A DNA stretch of 64,000 nucleotides from Putridiphycobacter sp965230195 (GTDB taxonomy: Bacteria > Bacteroidota > Bacteroidia > Flavobacteriales_D > Crocinitomicaceae): positions 1,550,001 to 1,614,000 of the forward strand of contig OZ245997.1 in NCBI GenBank assembly GCA_965230195.1, written 5' to 3'. Shown piece after piece: positions 53,809 through 64,000 of the stretch (positions are counted from its first letter, which is position 1; every line of letters begins with the position of its first letter). The translations under genes were made by a program, and so were the position numbers. The notes beneath the pieces were generated by a model, which saw only the letters and a list, made by a program, of their open reading frames with translations, searched no databases and was not told the origin of the DNA.

Positions 53809-55340
53809 TTAACTGTACGAGAAGAGCACGTCTGGCAAAACGCACGTCAAAAAGCATCTATGTGTTTTTTCTATATTTCAACTCTATAGGATTTGTTTTT
53901 TAATCTTCTCTACAACCCCTCTTTCAATGGACAAGCCTCTTGGCGACGACATGCTGCATTTTGCGGCTTTCGCCTTTTGTTCTCTGGTTTTGCATCCTTG
54001 CACCCTGGGAAGCTGTTAGTATTGACTGAGTAGAACTTGGCTAGAACAGACAAGGTTTTTGAAGGCCGATAGCATCTTAGGAGCAGTACACCGTTCCTTT
54101 CAATCATGCTGACACTGAGTATCGGCATGAGTGATTGATCTTCTTAATACCCCGTTGTCTGTGTTTGATCCGTCTTTGCTAGAATTAGCATGCCATACGC
54201 TCAAGCTTAGTTCTACTTAGAATTTTACATATGCGTGTGTACAAGAATTCGTGCTCTTGTTGATCACTCTTGCCTTAAAACATAACTGCAGAGCAATCGT
54301 GGAAAACAATGCGTACGAATAATCGACTTCACACCATTCGTGGCATTTCAATAGCAATGGGCGACTCTCTTTCAATAACTATTGACTCTTTGGTGCAGTG
54401 GATGCCATAGCGTTCATCGGGATGGAACAGTCTATGATTGACGGAAACAAGTTTGTGATCAAGCGAGGAAATAACACATTCCTGAGTTGACATGGTCTGC
54501 GGGTTTCAGGAAAATGTATGTACGGTCAGGTCATCTATCGTCCATTCGAAATCAATCGCTCTGTCAGTCGCTCGACCGTATCGCTTGTCCTTGTTCTTTG
54601 ACACACTTCTCCTCGACGCAATCAAGTTACGGAATCGTTGGCGTTCACAAACTCCACTGTAACCTAAAGACGGATCACCATCGTCCTTTTGATTTTTGGC
54701 GATGGTTCGCGTTTTGTATCTCGCCGACACTATTCCTCAGTGCGGGCCGCTTGCGCGTCACAGAAGACTGCCCGTATACTTAAAGATTCCCCGAGCGGAT
54801 CGCATCTTGATGATACACGGAAGAGAATCGTCGAACGGAGTGCATGTGGCAAAACAACGATCCCAAGCTCAGAAGATTGGTGATCGTGCAGGTCGCTTCA
54901 AATGCGTTACACGAACATCTCGTCGACAACCGTCTCATGTTCCATGCTGTTTCCTACTTAACAAACGCATAGTCAAGCACAAGACTGAACTAGACGGACA
55001 ACCGGTTGGACGAGAAAGTTGCCATGAGCGTCCTTTCTGCAAACAGAGGTTTGTACCTTCGGAGCACCAACAGCCATTCCACTGTGTCTGTGCCAAGAAG
55101 TCCACGAGGCAGCTACTGTTTACCGTCGCAGTGGTCAAGTTCTCAAAGACGCACCGCGTGTTTGTCCTCCCCCGATGCGAACCAAAGAGCAGAAGCGCAC
55201 AAAGCGGTCACAGGATAAACCGCGTAGCAACCGGTTGGCGACACTCACCAGACCGACTATCAGTTCACGTGCCAAGGCAACCACACCTAACCTACCCTCC
55301 TCAAACCTGCCTTACTTACTCACGCACCCTGTGCTCTCAG
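53809..55340. other. mostly non-coding; may hold 5' exons of the next gene
   Basis: 53809-54480 is A/T-rich with no open frame of note. From about 54690 on, several overlapping plus frames (54696-55532, 55006-55218) have Ser/Arg/Cys-rich composition and probably include the first exons of the tail-anchored gene that ends at 55901. I could not fix their borders. Confidence 0.35.
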
Positions 55341-55901
55341 GAGCGTAGCAAGACCCTTTCACCTGCTCCGACAAAAGCTCCTGCTAAAGAAGGGAAGAGT
55401 GGAAAGAAGACGAAAAAGGCAAAGAGCAGTAACAAGAAGGCACTCAATGTCCACGTTGAGTCCGTGACACCAGTTTTGTGCGATGCGTCAAGTGCAAGGG
55501 GCAGTGAAGCCAAGTCTTCTGGAGATGAGTAAGGATGCCATCTTCAGACGGGATGATGGGTTTGGAGAGGCGATGTTCTTAGGTCACCGTTTATGGATGC
55601 TCTAGTCGATTGTGACTCGGATGTCTACTTCTTCGACAAACGCGACCTGAATCCGTTGTTGTACGATGTTGGCGATTTTGTCTTTGACTCCTTTTCGGAG
55701 GACAGTTTTTCGTCGATCTCGTGTTCTTCAAGTTTGAGTTCTTCTTGTATCGATTTCGAAGAGTCCCAGAAAAGGGAAAGGTGGAGTCGACTTCTCAGCC
55801 TAACGCACAGTGTGGCATGTGCTGTCAGTTTTGCGGCGGGGCTGACTCTGGGAATGGCGATTAGCGCGTGTAATCTCGTGCAATCGCCCCAGTCTGCTTA
55901 G
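55341..55901 (+). CDS. tail-anchored Ser/Lys-rich protein, 3' exons
   Basis: Two certain exons, 55341-55528 and 55583-55901, joined in phase across a 54-nt GTAAGG-TTAG intron; upstream exons are missing from the model. The first encodes a Lys/Ser/Ala-rich stretch (PAPTKAPAKEGKSGKKTKKA). The second encodes an acidic, Ser-rich region (DSFSEDSFSSISCSSSLSSS) and a C-terminal hydrophobic helix (SVACAVSFAAGLTLGMAISA) a few residues from the stop. This fits a tail-anchored membrane protein. No family recognised. Confidence 0.55.
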
Positions 55902-56850
55902 CTTTCCCCTATAACTCCCTACACATGCATTCATCCATAAGCTGTCTAATAAAGAGTGGGCCGAGAAATGCTTGTGTCGCCACTTTCCCAGCTTATCGAT
56001 ATCTTTAATTCTAATCCCGATGTACTGTAAACAATTTGCAATTTTCGAGGTTTGATCTTTTTCTTTGGATAGTGCTGATTAATAAGGACAACAGACGCGA
56101 CTTGAATTGGCTAGAAACGTGTTGTGAATCCATAAGACGTCTAGAAATGTATACGCGTCATCACGCGGCCGCGACAGGACACGACGTCTGTCGTTCTCGA
56201 CAATCGGATCGGTGAGTCAGTGGACAATGACGTCAATGCACAGCAAGTGTGGAGTGTGATTAAATTCACCAATCATCTACCATATGAGCACAGCATAGAT
56301 CACTTAGACAACAACTGTGACCAGTTTCTATCTCGCGCCTCTCTGTGTTGTGCTCCCTGTATCCTTGGCAAACAACTTCACATGGATCGCCGTGGCTCTC
56401 CGTAAAAGGAGCCGCCGACGAAGAAAGACCATTCTTTTGTTGTCTAACCGGATTTTTTTGAAACAGAATTTCAGACGAACTTGAATTGGAAGAAAAAGGT
56501 CCAGGGTCTTCAGAGGACACAATTAAACTGCTGATACCCACACAAAGGGATTCAGGCATAAGTCTTCCCATAGCACCACGAGGTTGCTTCCCGATAACGT
56601 TTTCCGAAAAAAAGAAAGAAAAACATCAACAGCAGGACTGTGTCACGCAAAAGGCAGGAATTACGCAACACCATAGTATTAACAGGAAGAGAGAAAAAAG
56701 TCACGTAGTCAACGGAATTCAAGCATTGCCGAGGCAGAAAGACGCACGCACCTCATAGAGCTCAACAACGCAGCTAGCCGGTTCCTCTAACTGAAAACCC
56801 AGGACGGTGAGAGATGTGATACTTGATTGGATTTTGTTGGACATTTGGTT
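55902..56850. other. convergent intergenic region
   Basis: 949 bp between two facing 3' ends, both of genes for tail-anchored proteins. A/T-rich. The plus frame 56486-56758 (Lys/Gln/His-rich) and the minus frame 56266-56571 have no features. It carries a run around AAAAAAGAAAGAAAAAC at about 56609. Confidence 0.35.
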
Positions 56851-57341
56851 TCATTTCATGACATGGAATATCGCTCCAGCTCCGATGCCCACAACCAGGC
56901 TCAGCACTCTTCCGATAGCGGATCTCGGTTGTGGATCCACAGTTTTATCTGAAGATTCTTGGCTGTAGGCAATAGACACGTCGTCGAACGATTCGATATC
57001 ATCTTCGATGTCATCTCCATGTTCCAACTCATAGGCTTCAAACAAATCCGTGTCAATCTCGTTCTTCACTCGATTCAGGAAACTCCTCTCGTTTCTTTCT
57101 CGTACACAACTTTCCAATGAAGCTCTCTGAGGAGATCGATCCGTTCCTAAAGAGAACAGCGAGGTGAATCAAACGCCTTAAGCAAGAGCAAGGAGCTACG
57201 ATGAACTCGGGTAGCGATGGAGTGCTCTGAGAGTTTGGATGATGCGGGGCTGTACAGAGATGATGAGCTCGGGTGCTGCATTGTGCTCCAAGGCATCTCG
57301 TTAAATCGCGATGCCCGGTCATCACATGCGCTGTCTGTCAT
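56851..57341 (-). CDS. small acidic tail-anchored protein
   Basis: Exons 57341-57200 and 57146-56851, 53-nt intron; 438 nt, 145 aa. The N-terminus is Ser-rich (MQHPSSSSLYSPASSKLSEH). A charged helical middle follows (RNERSFLNRVKNEIDTDL), then an acidic block (ELEHGDDIEDDIESFDDVSI), and a hydrophobic segment right at the C-terminus (IGRVLSLVVGIGAGAIFHVM). It is a predicted tail anchor. No known domain. The architecture is like that of the products ending at 55901 and 48781, though the sequences are not alignable by eye. Confidence 0.6.
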
Positions 57342-57378
57342 GCTAAACTCACCTGATCTACAGCAGCAGCAGCACACG

Positions 57379-58145
57379 TCAGTCTCCTGATGATATCTCG
57401 AGCAATGAATACCTGATACTCTCTAAACTACTTTTTCCCAATGCATTATTTTTCAACGAATTTTCAGTTATTTTTGATCTTGTTTGATAAGACTTAGAAG
57501 AGGAGAGCGAAATGAATTCAGAGGATACATTGCCTTCCAGAGTACTTCCGCCCCGTAAACCGGCATAGGTTCTGCAATAAGGGAACACTTGATTTCTCTC
57601 TCTTGATCAAGAAGCAAACCTGGAGCAGTGCACATTATAGGAGCATCCTTCTTTGAAATCCCAATCGGGAGATCCGGTCCACGATCGCCTAAACAGTGAC
57701 ACAGATGACAAGAGGTGATGGTCTGGATGATCATTTGTACTCTCGGTACTTTCTCATCTCCTGACGTTCATCCTTCTTATTACTAGCACATTTCTTTTCG
57801 CTTGCATTGTCCGTCTTAACCCATCGTTGTAAAGCGAATGACTGCGCCATAATACCCACCGTTAGTATGAACATGCCAGGAATAGATTTTAGAGTAGGCA
57901 CGGACGTGCATCTGGGGCTCCACTTTGCGGACAGGGACGGAAGATACACTGTCGCAAAAGGACGAATTTCGTCTTCTCACGGAAGCATCTTCTGATGCCA
58001 ATGTTGTTGGTTTGTTCATACTTAGGCAGCGAAATGAAGATAGCGAAAATTCCACTACAGGAGATTGCTCCAGGACAGTCAAGCATTCATCTTCTGACCT
58101 GAGGACAGCTGCTCGTTCATGACACACGGATGGCTGCGAACGCAC
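57379..58145 (-). CDS. possible hypothetical protein, incomplete model
   Basis: Three pieces can be joined in phase: a frame ending near 57740 (MAQSFALQRWVKTDNASEKK, then a Lys/Glu-rich stretch), the exon 57687-57647 (SWTGSPDWDFKEGCSYN), and 57598-57379, which is Ser-rich (ISLSSSKSYQTRSKITENSL). A hydrophobic stretch, PGMFILTVGIMAQSFAL, precedes them and could be a membrane helix or signal anchor. The 5' end is unresolved. No family recognised; low confidence that this is a gene. Confidence 0.3.
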
Positions 58146-58980
58146 CAGAAGTCGTCCATTAAATTTCTCTACGTATTCGAGGGTCTACTATACAATGTAT
58201 TGGCGACTGTCAGACAATGCGGTGAAATTTCGACCGAGAGCGTAGGGGCAGACAATCACACTTGATATAATGCCTTCGAGGAATGCCTTCGGTGAGGCGG
58301 AAAACGTATCTGTTCGTCTCCGCACGTGTTCTGGAATTTTCCGCCTCCAAAGGAGGTCGAGCGTTGCGGAATTTAGAATGCGTAATGTAATAGACTCTAC
58401 TGAATCCGGAATGGTAGTTTCATAAACGGTTAAGCAGGAAACTTGGCAGCAAAACAGTGGACAGTCCAGCGCGGTGTTTGAGCGACTCAAAAAATCTTCG
58501 GAATTTATGGTGAAGTGCATCAGGCATAGGTAGCACTGACGCTGCTTGACGTGTCGCACATTTAAATGCAGTTTCTGTCGCGATGCATGATTGTCGGCTT
58601 TTGCGCCTTTGGTTCATTCGCGTGAGATCCGTTTCTGGCGAATTTGTCCTGCAGTCTGTCCGAAGGCAATGTCAACATACACAATCTGTAACGGTTTATC
58701 GCAAACCTGTGACGGCATCGTTGTCTCTCGTTCGCCGCCGCGTTCGTACCGCCCTTAGTGAATTCCAGGCGAAAAAACATTTACCCGTGATGAAGCTAGA
58801 AAATAAAAGGCCGCGTGCTGCCTGAAGATGTAAAGAACGCTGCCAGACGCGTCGACGGTTTTCAGTCGAGTAGGACAGACTAGACGTCTACGCCCTTCAG
58901 GGTTACGGTTACCGTGGAGAATGGTTCAGCATACCTCTAGTACATAGTGTTTGTTTTGTGTTCAGTATAAGGTCTGTTTA
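58146..58980. other. no supportable gene
   Basis: Short frames on both strands (58188-58559 minus, 58583-58825 plus) have Arg-rich or mixed composition without motifs. Nothing else noted. The ankyrin-HDAC stop lies at 58981. Confidence 0.35.
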
Positions 58981-61900
58981 TCAGAGGGAGTGCAGTTCTT
59001 TAGCTTCCTTCTCCATCTTGGCATTCAATGCAACATAGTTGACTGCAACCATACCTGCTGGTTTTGTGGTGTCTGTTTGTGGCGTACCGGATACTTTCTG
59101 CCTTTTGGGTCGCTCAGTGACCTGTGGCAAGCAAAGTGAGTGATCCATGCGTGGACTTCTCAAACGGTAGTCTTACTTCTTGGATTGGTTTTTTCTCTCC
59201 TTGATTATTTTCCTGCTTTTTTGAATCTTGGGGTCCGTTTGCGGAAGCGCCATTCGGTATGATCGGTAAGGAAACGTCGTTGTCAGTGCTGTCTCCTACT
59301 GTGGCGATGACGATCATAGAGTCATCCATTGTTGCGTATTTGCGCTTCTTCAAGCTGCTTTCTCGGATAATGCCTTCAGATTCTAACTCAGACTCCAGCT
59401 GCAACATTTCGATCATGAAAAGAAAACCAGATAGCAATCTACCTCTTCTTCTGATGCGTCCCACTTCTTGAAATTCTTAGCATTCAAAGCGGAGACATGT
59501 GCCGCAACGCTGCTGGAAAAGGCCGATGCAGGTCCCCCTGTACCACACAAGCATAAAATTCCGTCCTTCTCGTCGTGCCTACATTCTTCTTACCTTGGAC
59601 AGCATACCCGCCTTCCAGTACGGAAACGATGCGACCCGAGCAGCATCTATGAATCCCGATGCAATCATAGCGAAGAAGCACATGGTATACCTGTTGGCCA
59701 CTTGGGTCAGTTTCCTTGTGAGCCATTCGTAATGATGGGTCTCGATAGATATGAACCCTTCGTTGATTTCATCCCGGTGATGGGCATCAAACCCAGCAGA
59801 CAACAGAATCAAATCGGGATGGAAGTCCACAACCGCCGGAAGAATCTGCACACCGTGGAGAAGAGATCATCCCCACAGCCGCTTCTGTTGCCAAACAGTA
59901 CCTTGTCTCTCCAGCACTTCTTCCAAAGCAATGCTGCGTTTCCGGGTCCACTGATGCCAACGTTAATGATTCTTGGAAACTTTTGCCCCTCGTCGAAATC
60001 TATTTCCGGTTGAAACGGAACTGCTTCTCCGTCGGCAGACTCCTGCAGAATTGGATCGTTATCCACCGGATAGGCATTGTCTCTTGATCTTCCAGATCCC
60101 GGATAGAACCATGTCTTCGGTTCTTCATCGCTCATCTGCTGGCCATATCCTTGCACACTACTGAACAATGCCAAGTCGTTGTCGGAAATAGTGCATTACC
60201 TGGCAAAGAAGATATTGCCTTGATCATTCTCGCCTAACCAGGGTCGCCACATTCTCCGTACACGTGTCATTTCATCTTCCTCGCTCAGTTGTACGTGTTC
60301 CACATCTTTGTGCCTCACGGTATTCATGACACACTGCTCGGTGCCATTTCCATGATGAACATCAAAATCCAGAATAACGACCTTCTCAATACCTATCCCA
60401 TCAGGAAACGATAACAGCAAACAGGGCGTTGCTGTATTCAACCTGCATGCCGATACACATTGAGAGCATAAGATGCACCAATCGCAACATTGTTAAAAAT
60501 GCAGAAGCCGTTGGATCCAATAGGAGCATTCGGACAGTTCACACTTCCACGAAATCCTGCGTGGTGTCCTGGAGGTCGCACCACACAGAATGCATTTCGT
60601 CCCTAAACAGTCAAGGCACGCCTTCAGATGTTCCAGAGCGAAATAGAGTGTCACATGTTTCTTCATGACCAGATCAACGGCTTCACAGACACACCCCGCC
60701 GCCAACAGCGCACATCCGAATGTACCGTGACTAACCACCGTGTCTCCATCCAGCAGATCGATCTGCGAGTTATCTGACGGAAGGCGCGAACACTGACGCT
60801 GAATGCTGTCAAAGTAATTGAAGTCATGGACCCGCAGTATGTCCGCAGCTTGAGCTTTTGAAGGGATAGGCTGCCAACAGAGATCTGCAAATTGCTTTGT
60901 GCGTAAGATGCCATTCTCTGGGCTCGCAAGGACGCTCCATCTTCGATTGTTCTCCGGTGGTAGCGATCGCAGTTTGCATTGATCTGGGAACGTTTTGTGT
61001 CGGCGAAATTCATTCGAGGTGATGATCCACGTCGGCAAACATGATTCTCGCAGTTCAGTGAGAAGCTCATCACGTGGCGGCCACCTTTGATGACCACAGT
61101 CCAGTAACTTTCCCATCATCTCGGCGAAGATCTGGACATGCGATGTAAGAAAGGCACGACGGAATTGAGGTCAGAAATCTGGCCTTGTGTTCATTGTCTC
61201 GGGCGAGTTGTAATGGCGTTTTCCCCAAGCTGTTCAACACCACGCTGCATGTCGGATCCAATGCAAAGAGCATCTGCAGTGCCGCAAAGTCGAGAGTGCT
61301 TTGTTTTACGAGAGGCGATCGTACGGCAGCCGCTTCGGCATGTCCATTCATTGCTGCTGCATGCAAAGGAGTGTTGCCTTCGTGATTGACCATACGAACA
61401 ATAGCAGAGCAGGCCGCCTTGGTGCAGTTCTCTACAAAAAAACGCAGGACAGAAGCATGTCCGCGCTTGGCTGCCACATGAAACGGAGTATCCGCCACAG
61501 CATCCTGTGCACAACAGGCATCGCAGATATACATGAATCTGAAACGAGATGCGGAAAGGGCACTTTCTGGGAGAGAAGATAGTCTCTGACACTCATCGGA
61601 GGAACGGTCATGCCGTTGCGATTCAGTCGCTGAAGAATCCCCTCAAAAGTGCAACACGCACCCAACAAACACTCAATCACCATTCCATATTTGGCCATCA
61701 CGTGCAAGATATTCTGCCCCTCCTCATCTCTACTCAATCATTCTCTTTGACAACCCTTAAGGCAGATTCCTTGTGGCCTACTGTACAACGAGTGGCGCTC
61801 CTCTCTCCACGAGTTCTTGTAGAATGCGTGTCATTGCCGTGCCTTTGCGTGGGAGGGATACAAAGGCCATCGTCAAATGAAGGACAGGAATGCCATTGCA

Positions 61901-62199
61901 CGCCACGCTGGGATCGCATCCGAGCTCCAGTAGACCCACAACACAGTCCACACGCCCTACAGCTTCATCCAGTACAGATTACGTTCAATCTGTCTCTGCC
62001 CAGACCGTGCATAATGGCCATGTGCATAGGGGTAACGCCATCGGCGTCAATGGCATCCAGGAAATCGATCTGTCGAACCACAGTGCTTATTACGAATGCC
62101 GAGCGAAAGAAAGCTGACAGGATGGCCGTAGGCTGTGGACGTGTGAATGAACTGACGAATGGCGTCTATACGTCCAAGTCTCGCCGCCTTGTGCAGCAT
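58981..62199 (-). CDS. ankyrin-repeat histone deacetylase (class II-like HDAC)
   Basis: Multi-exon gene read from an ATG at 62199. The first half is ankyrin repeats: MLHKAARLGRIDAIRQFI, DADGVTPMHMAIMHGRVDCV, ADTPFHVAAKRGHASVLRFF, EGNTPLHAAAMNGHAEAA, LGKTPLQLARDNEHKA. The second half is a complete zinc deacetylase: LRVHDFNYFDS, SHGTFGCALLAAGCVCEAVD, FCVVRPPGHHAGF (paired His), IGSNGFCIFNNVAIGASYAL, VVILDFDVHHGNGTEQ (Asp/His), PDLILLSAGFDAHHRDEI (Asp) and IVSVLEGGY (Tyr). It ends in a charged tail with a PKRQKVSG-type basic patch. The catalytic residues all look intact. The join between the halves (about 61080-61160) uses a weak AAAG acceptor, so two adjacent genes remain possible, with HDAC starting at the 61119 ATG. 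Confidence 0.8.
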
Positions 62200-63115
62200 G
62201 GAGATGCGATATCAAGAGACGTGTGCGGCAAAAAAACGAATAATGAGAATGATAGGGAACGACCGTGCGACTGACTCCCTTTGCTGTTCAGAGGACACGA
62301 CATCGTGCGCAAATAGGAATACGTCGATCGTACCTTCGCTTACTGCTCTCGATGTCGTAAGGGATGACGTTATTGTAGCGTGTATGTCTTGGCAAAATGA
62401 CAAAAGCTTTTGTGGCGAATTCAAGTTACAAACGCCTTAGACGCTTTTGGATCATACTGCCGAGAAACGATCAGGTAGATAGTAAGGCTCTTTCCAGTGT
62501 CGGTGACAGTGGATGCCTAAGGTGGAATTCATAACGCAGACAGTGAGGGTTATGTTGGATTTCTGTTTGTAAGCTCGTTCCATCTCTCTAATAGAAAACG
62601 AGCTTCTTTCTGTTTGTTTGGGATGATCTTTCTAGTGAAGGATAACGGCAAGCGACTTCTCCTGTCAGTGGTTTGAAGGGATCACTAGAGAACAAACAAT
62701 AAGAACCCTATCGGCGTTTTGACAGCACTGTCAAGCAAAACAGGATTAGAAGTCAAAGACTGCCCATGGGAGAAGTGAGAGACGTCAGGTTTTCATTCCT
62801 GATTTTGACAATTTAACCAAGACAGACAAACCGGAGCGCAGTTTTTTTCTTTACAGGACATTCCACTCATAGCAAACGACAAAAACGAGTGCTCTCTTGT
62901 AAAGCCTGAGATGCCACTGACTCAACAGAATTGCAGCAAGCAGTATTGTCCACAGAATGAGATATGGTACAGAGATCGATCAAACTTCACGCTCGGTGTC
63001 ACTCGAGGCAATTTTGACGTTCGTCACGTTATTGCCATCTTGCGGAATTAGGCGCAAGAGTCGAGACGTCACATCACGTTCCTACCCATCGCCCGCTTTA
63101 TCTGTTGGTTCTACG
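62200..63115. other. divergent intergenic region
   Basis: 916 bp between the ankyrin-HDAC start (minus) and the oxysterol-binding-protein start (plus). A/T-rich with T-tracts, including TTTTTTTCTTT at about 62844. It should hold both promoters. No gene seen; the frame open from 62957 leads into the ORP start and may be 5' UTR. Confidence 0.4.
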
Positions 63116-64000
63116 ATGAGTCAAGGGCCAGATGCCGAAGAGGAAGGTGTCCTCGATTCTGTCTACAAATGGGGAGCCAGTTGGATAAATTACGCTCAGC
63201 AACAACTCAACACGTGTGCTTATCCCCTTAGCTGCATACGAGCGTGTACCTGCTGCCTACGCACAGATTCCTGAGTCCAGAGGATTTAGAGGTCGTTGAC
63301 CCAAACAGCGAAGAAGCGCACAAGGCAGGAACTCTCGTCGACCCCGATGACGTCTGTGCTCTCTTTCCTTTCTCCCCTGACAATCAAATCCCTTCAGAGA
63401 CGGCAACAGATGTGGTCCAGTTTGGCACAGTATATTGGTCACGATGTCATGTCGCTGATGTCGGTGCCCGTTTGGATCATGGAACCTTTCACAGTCCTGC
63501 AGAAAATGTCAGAGATCATGGAGTACACGGATCTCCTCGATCGAGCAGATCTCGCGACAACGGCCACCGAAAGGCATCGTGAAGCATCACATCCCGTGTC
63601 ACATAAGCTCTCTGTAGACTTGCATGTGTGACGGCCTTTGCCGTGACGCCGTATGGAGCGATTGAAAGAGCGTGGAAGCCCTTTAATCCGATCCTTGGCG
63701 AAACGTTCGAGCTAGAGTGCGGCAACAATGTCCATTTCCTAGCCGAACAGGTGCAACACCCTGTCGATTCTCATCCATTTGACCTGGTACATTTCTGTGT
63801 TTTTTTTCAAGGTGTCACATCATCCACCAATAGGAGCGGCACATGCGGAGAATGCACATTTTACATACGACATTGTTTCTGCGCCCAAGACAAAATTCCT
63901 AGGCAACTCTGCCGATATCTATCCTTATGGTTTTTGGCAACTTGGCCGAAACGCATTTCTTTATCTTTTTGGTTGTAGGTCGCTCGCATATCAGGCTTAA
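63116..64000 (+). CDS. oxysterol-binding-protein-related protein (ORP), 5' part
   Basis: Lipid transfer protein at membrane contact sites; the gene runs off the window. Exons 63116-63213, 63267-63336, 63398-63578, 63608-63750, 63812-63929 and 63979 onward; phases fit throughout. ORD motifs: WSSLAQYIGHDVMSLMSVPV, WIMEPFTVLQKMSEIMEYTD, LLDRADL, LACVTAFAVTPYGAIERAWK, PFNPILGETFEL, then the phosphoinositide/sterol-site HHPPIGAAHAEN. There is no PH domain upstream, so this is a short ORP (ORD-only type, like yeast Osh6/7 or plant ORP3). The intron 63579-63607 is only 29 nt. Confidence 0.92.

Noticed and set aside
1..64000. Prokaryotic features such as operons, Shine-Dalgarno sites, CRISPR arrays or insertion sequences
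   Set aside because: The DNA is plainly eukaryotic nuclear sequence with spliceosomal introns. No direct-repeat array or transposase-like frame was seen.

Overview
The window is protein-coding DNA from a compact nuclear genome of a unicellular eukaryote. Genes lie on both strands, a few hundred bases or less apart, and most are split by GT-AG introns of only 40-86 nt. I rebuilt gene models by joining reading frames across these introns; wherever a total length is given, the summed exons stay in frame. The cargo is eukaryotic throughout (eL42, SMC4, TBCD, PP2A-B55, HDAC, ATG4, CTU2). A calcium-sensing-receptor-like (CAS) membrane protein, a plant-type glutamyl endopeptidase and plant-like MATH proteins suggest a photosynthetic protist or alga, probably with a green-lineage flavour. 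That placement is inference, and I cannot name the species.

Layout. 0-11 kb: end of a DIS3L2-like exoribonuclease, an atypical SDR, a MATH-BTB Cullin-3 adaptor, ribosomal protein eL42, an ANP32-like acidic LRR protein and glutamyl endopeptidase. 11-15.7 kb: a USP7/UBP12-like protein that lacks the catalytic cysteine, then a hypothetical protein. 15.7-19 kb: no gene I can support. 19-23 kb: a secreted degenerate trypsin fused to ankyrin repeats, and ATG4. 24-36 kb: SMC4, a CAS-like protein, small hypotheticals and tubulin cofactor D. 37-43 kb: a coiled-coil/TPR/DnaJ protein, a DDX56-like helicase, a MORN protein and a LITAF-like protein. 43-49 kb: a methyltransferase-CTU2 fusion, PP2A B55, uroporphyrinogen-III synthase and a tail-anchored hypothetical. 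49-58 kb is sparser, with two tandem three-TM paralogues and two more tail-anchored acidic proteins. 58-64 kb: an ankyrin-HDAC gene and the start of an oxysterol-binding-protein relative.

The genes form no operon-like pathway; this is ordinary nuclear gene order with shared divergent promoters (for example 108 bp between the helicase and the MORN gene). The most unusual content is a set of fused or enzymatically broken proteins: trypsin-like plus ankyrin, methyltransferase plus CTU2, ankyrin plus HDAC, and the pseudo-deubiquitinase. There are also candidate very small introns (27-34 nt). No transposon, CRISPR array, rRNA or tRNA was found by eye.
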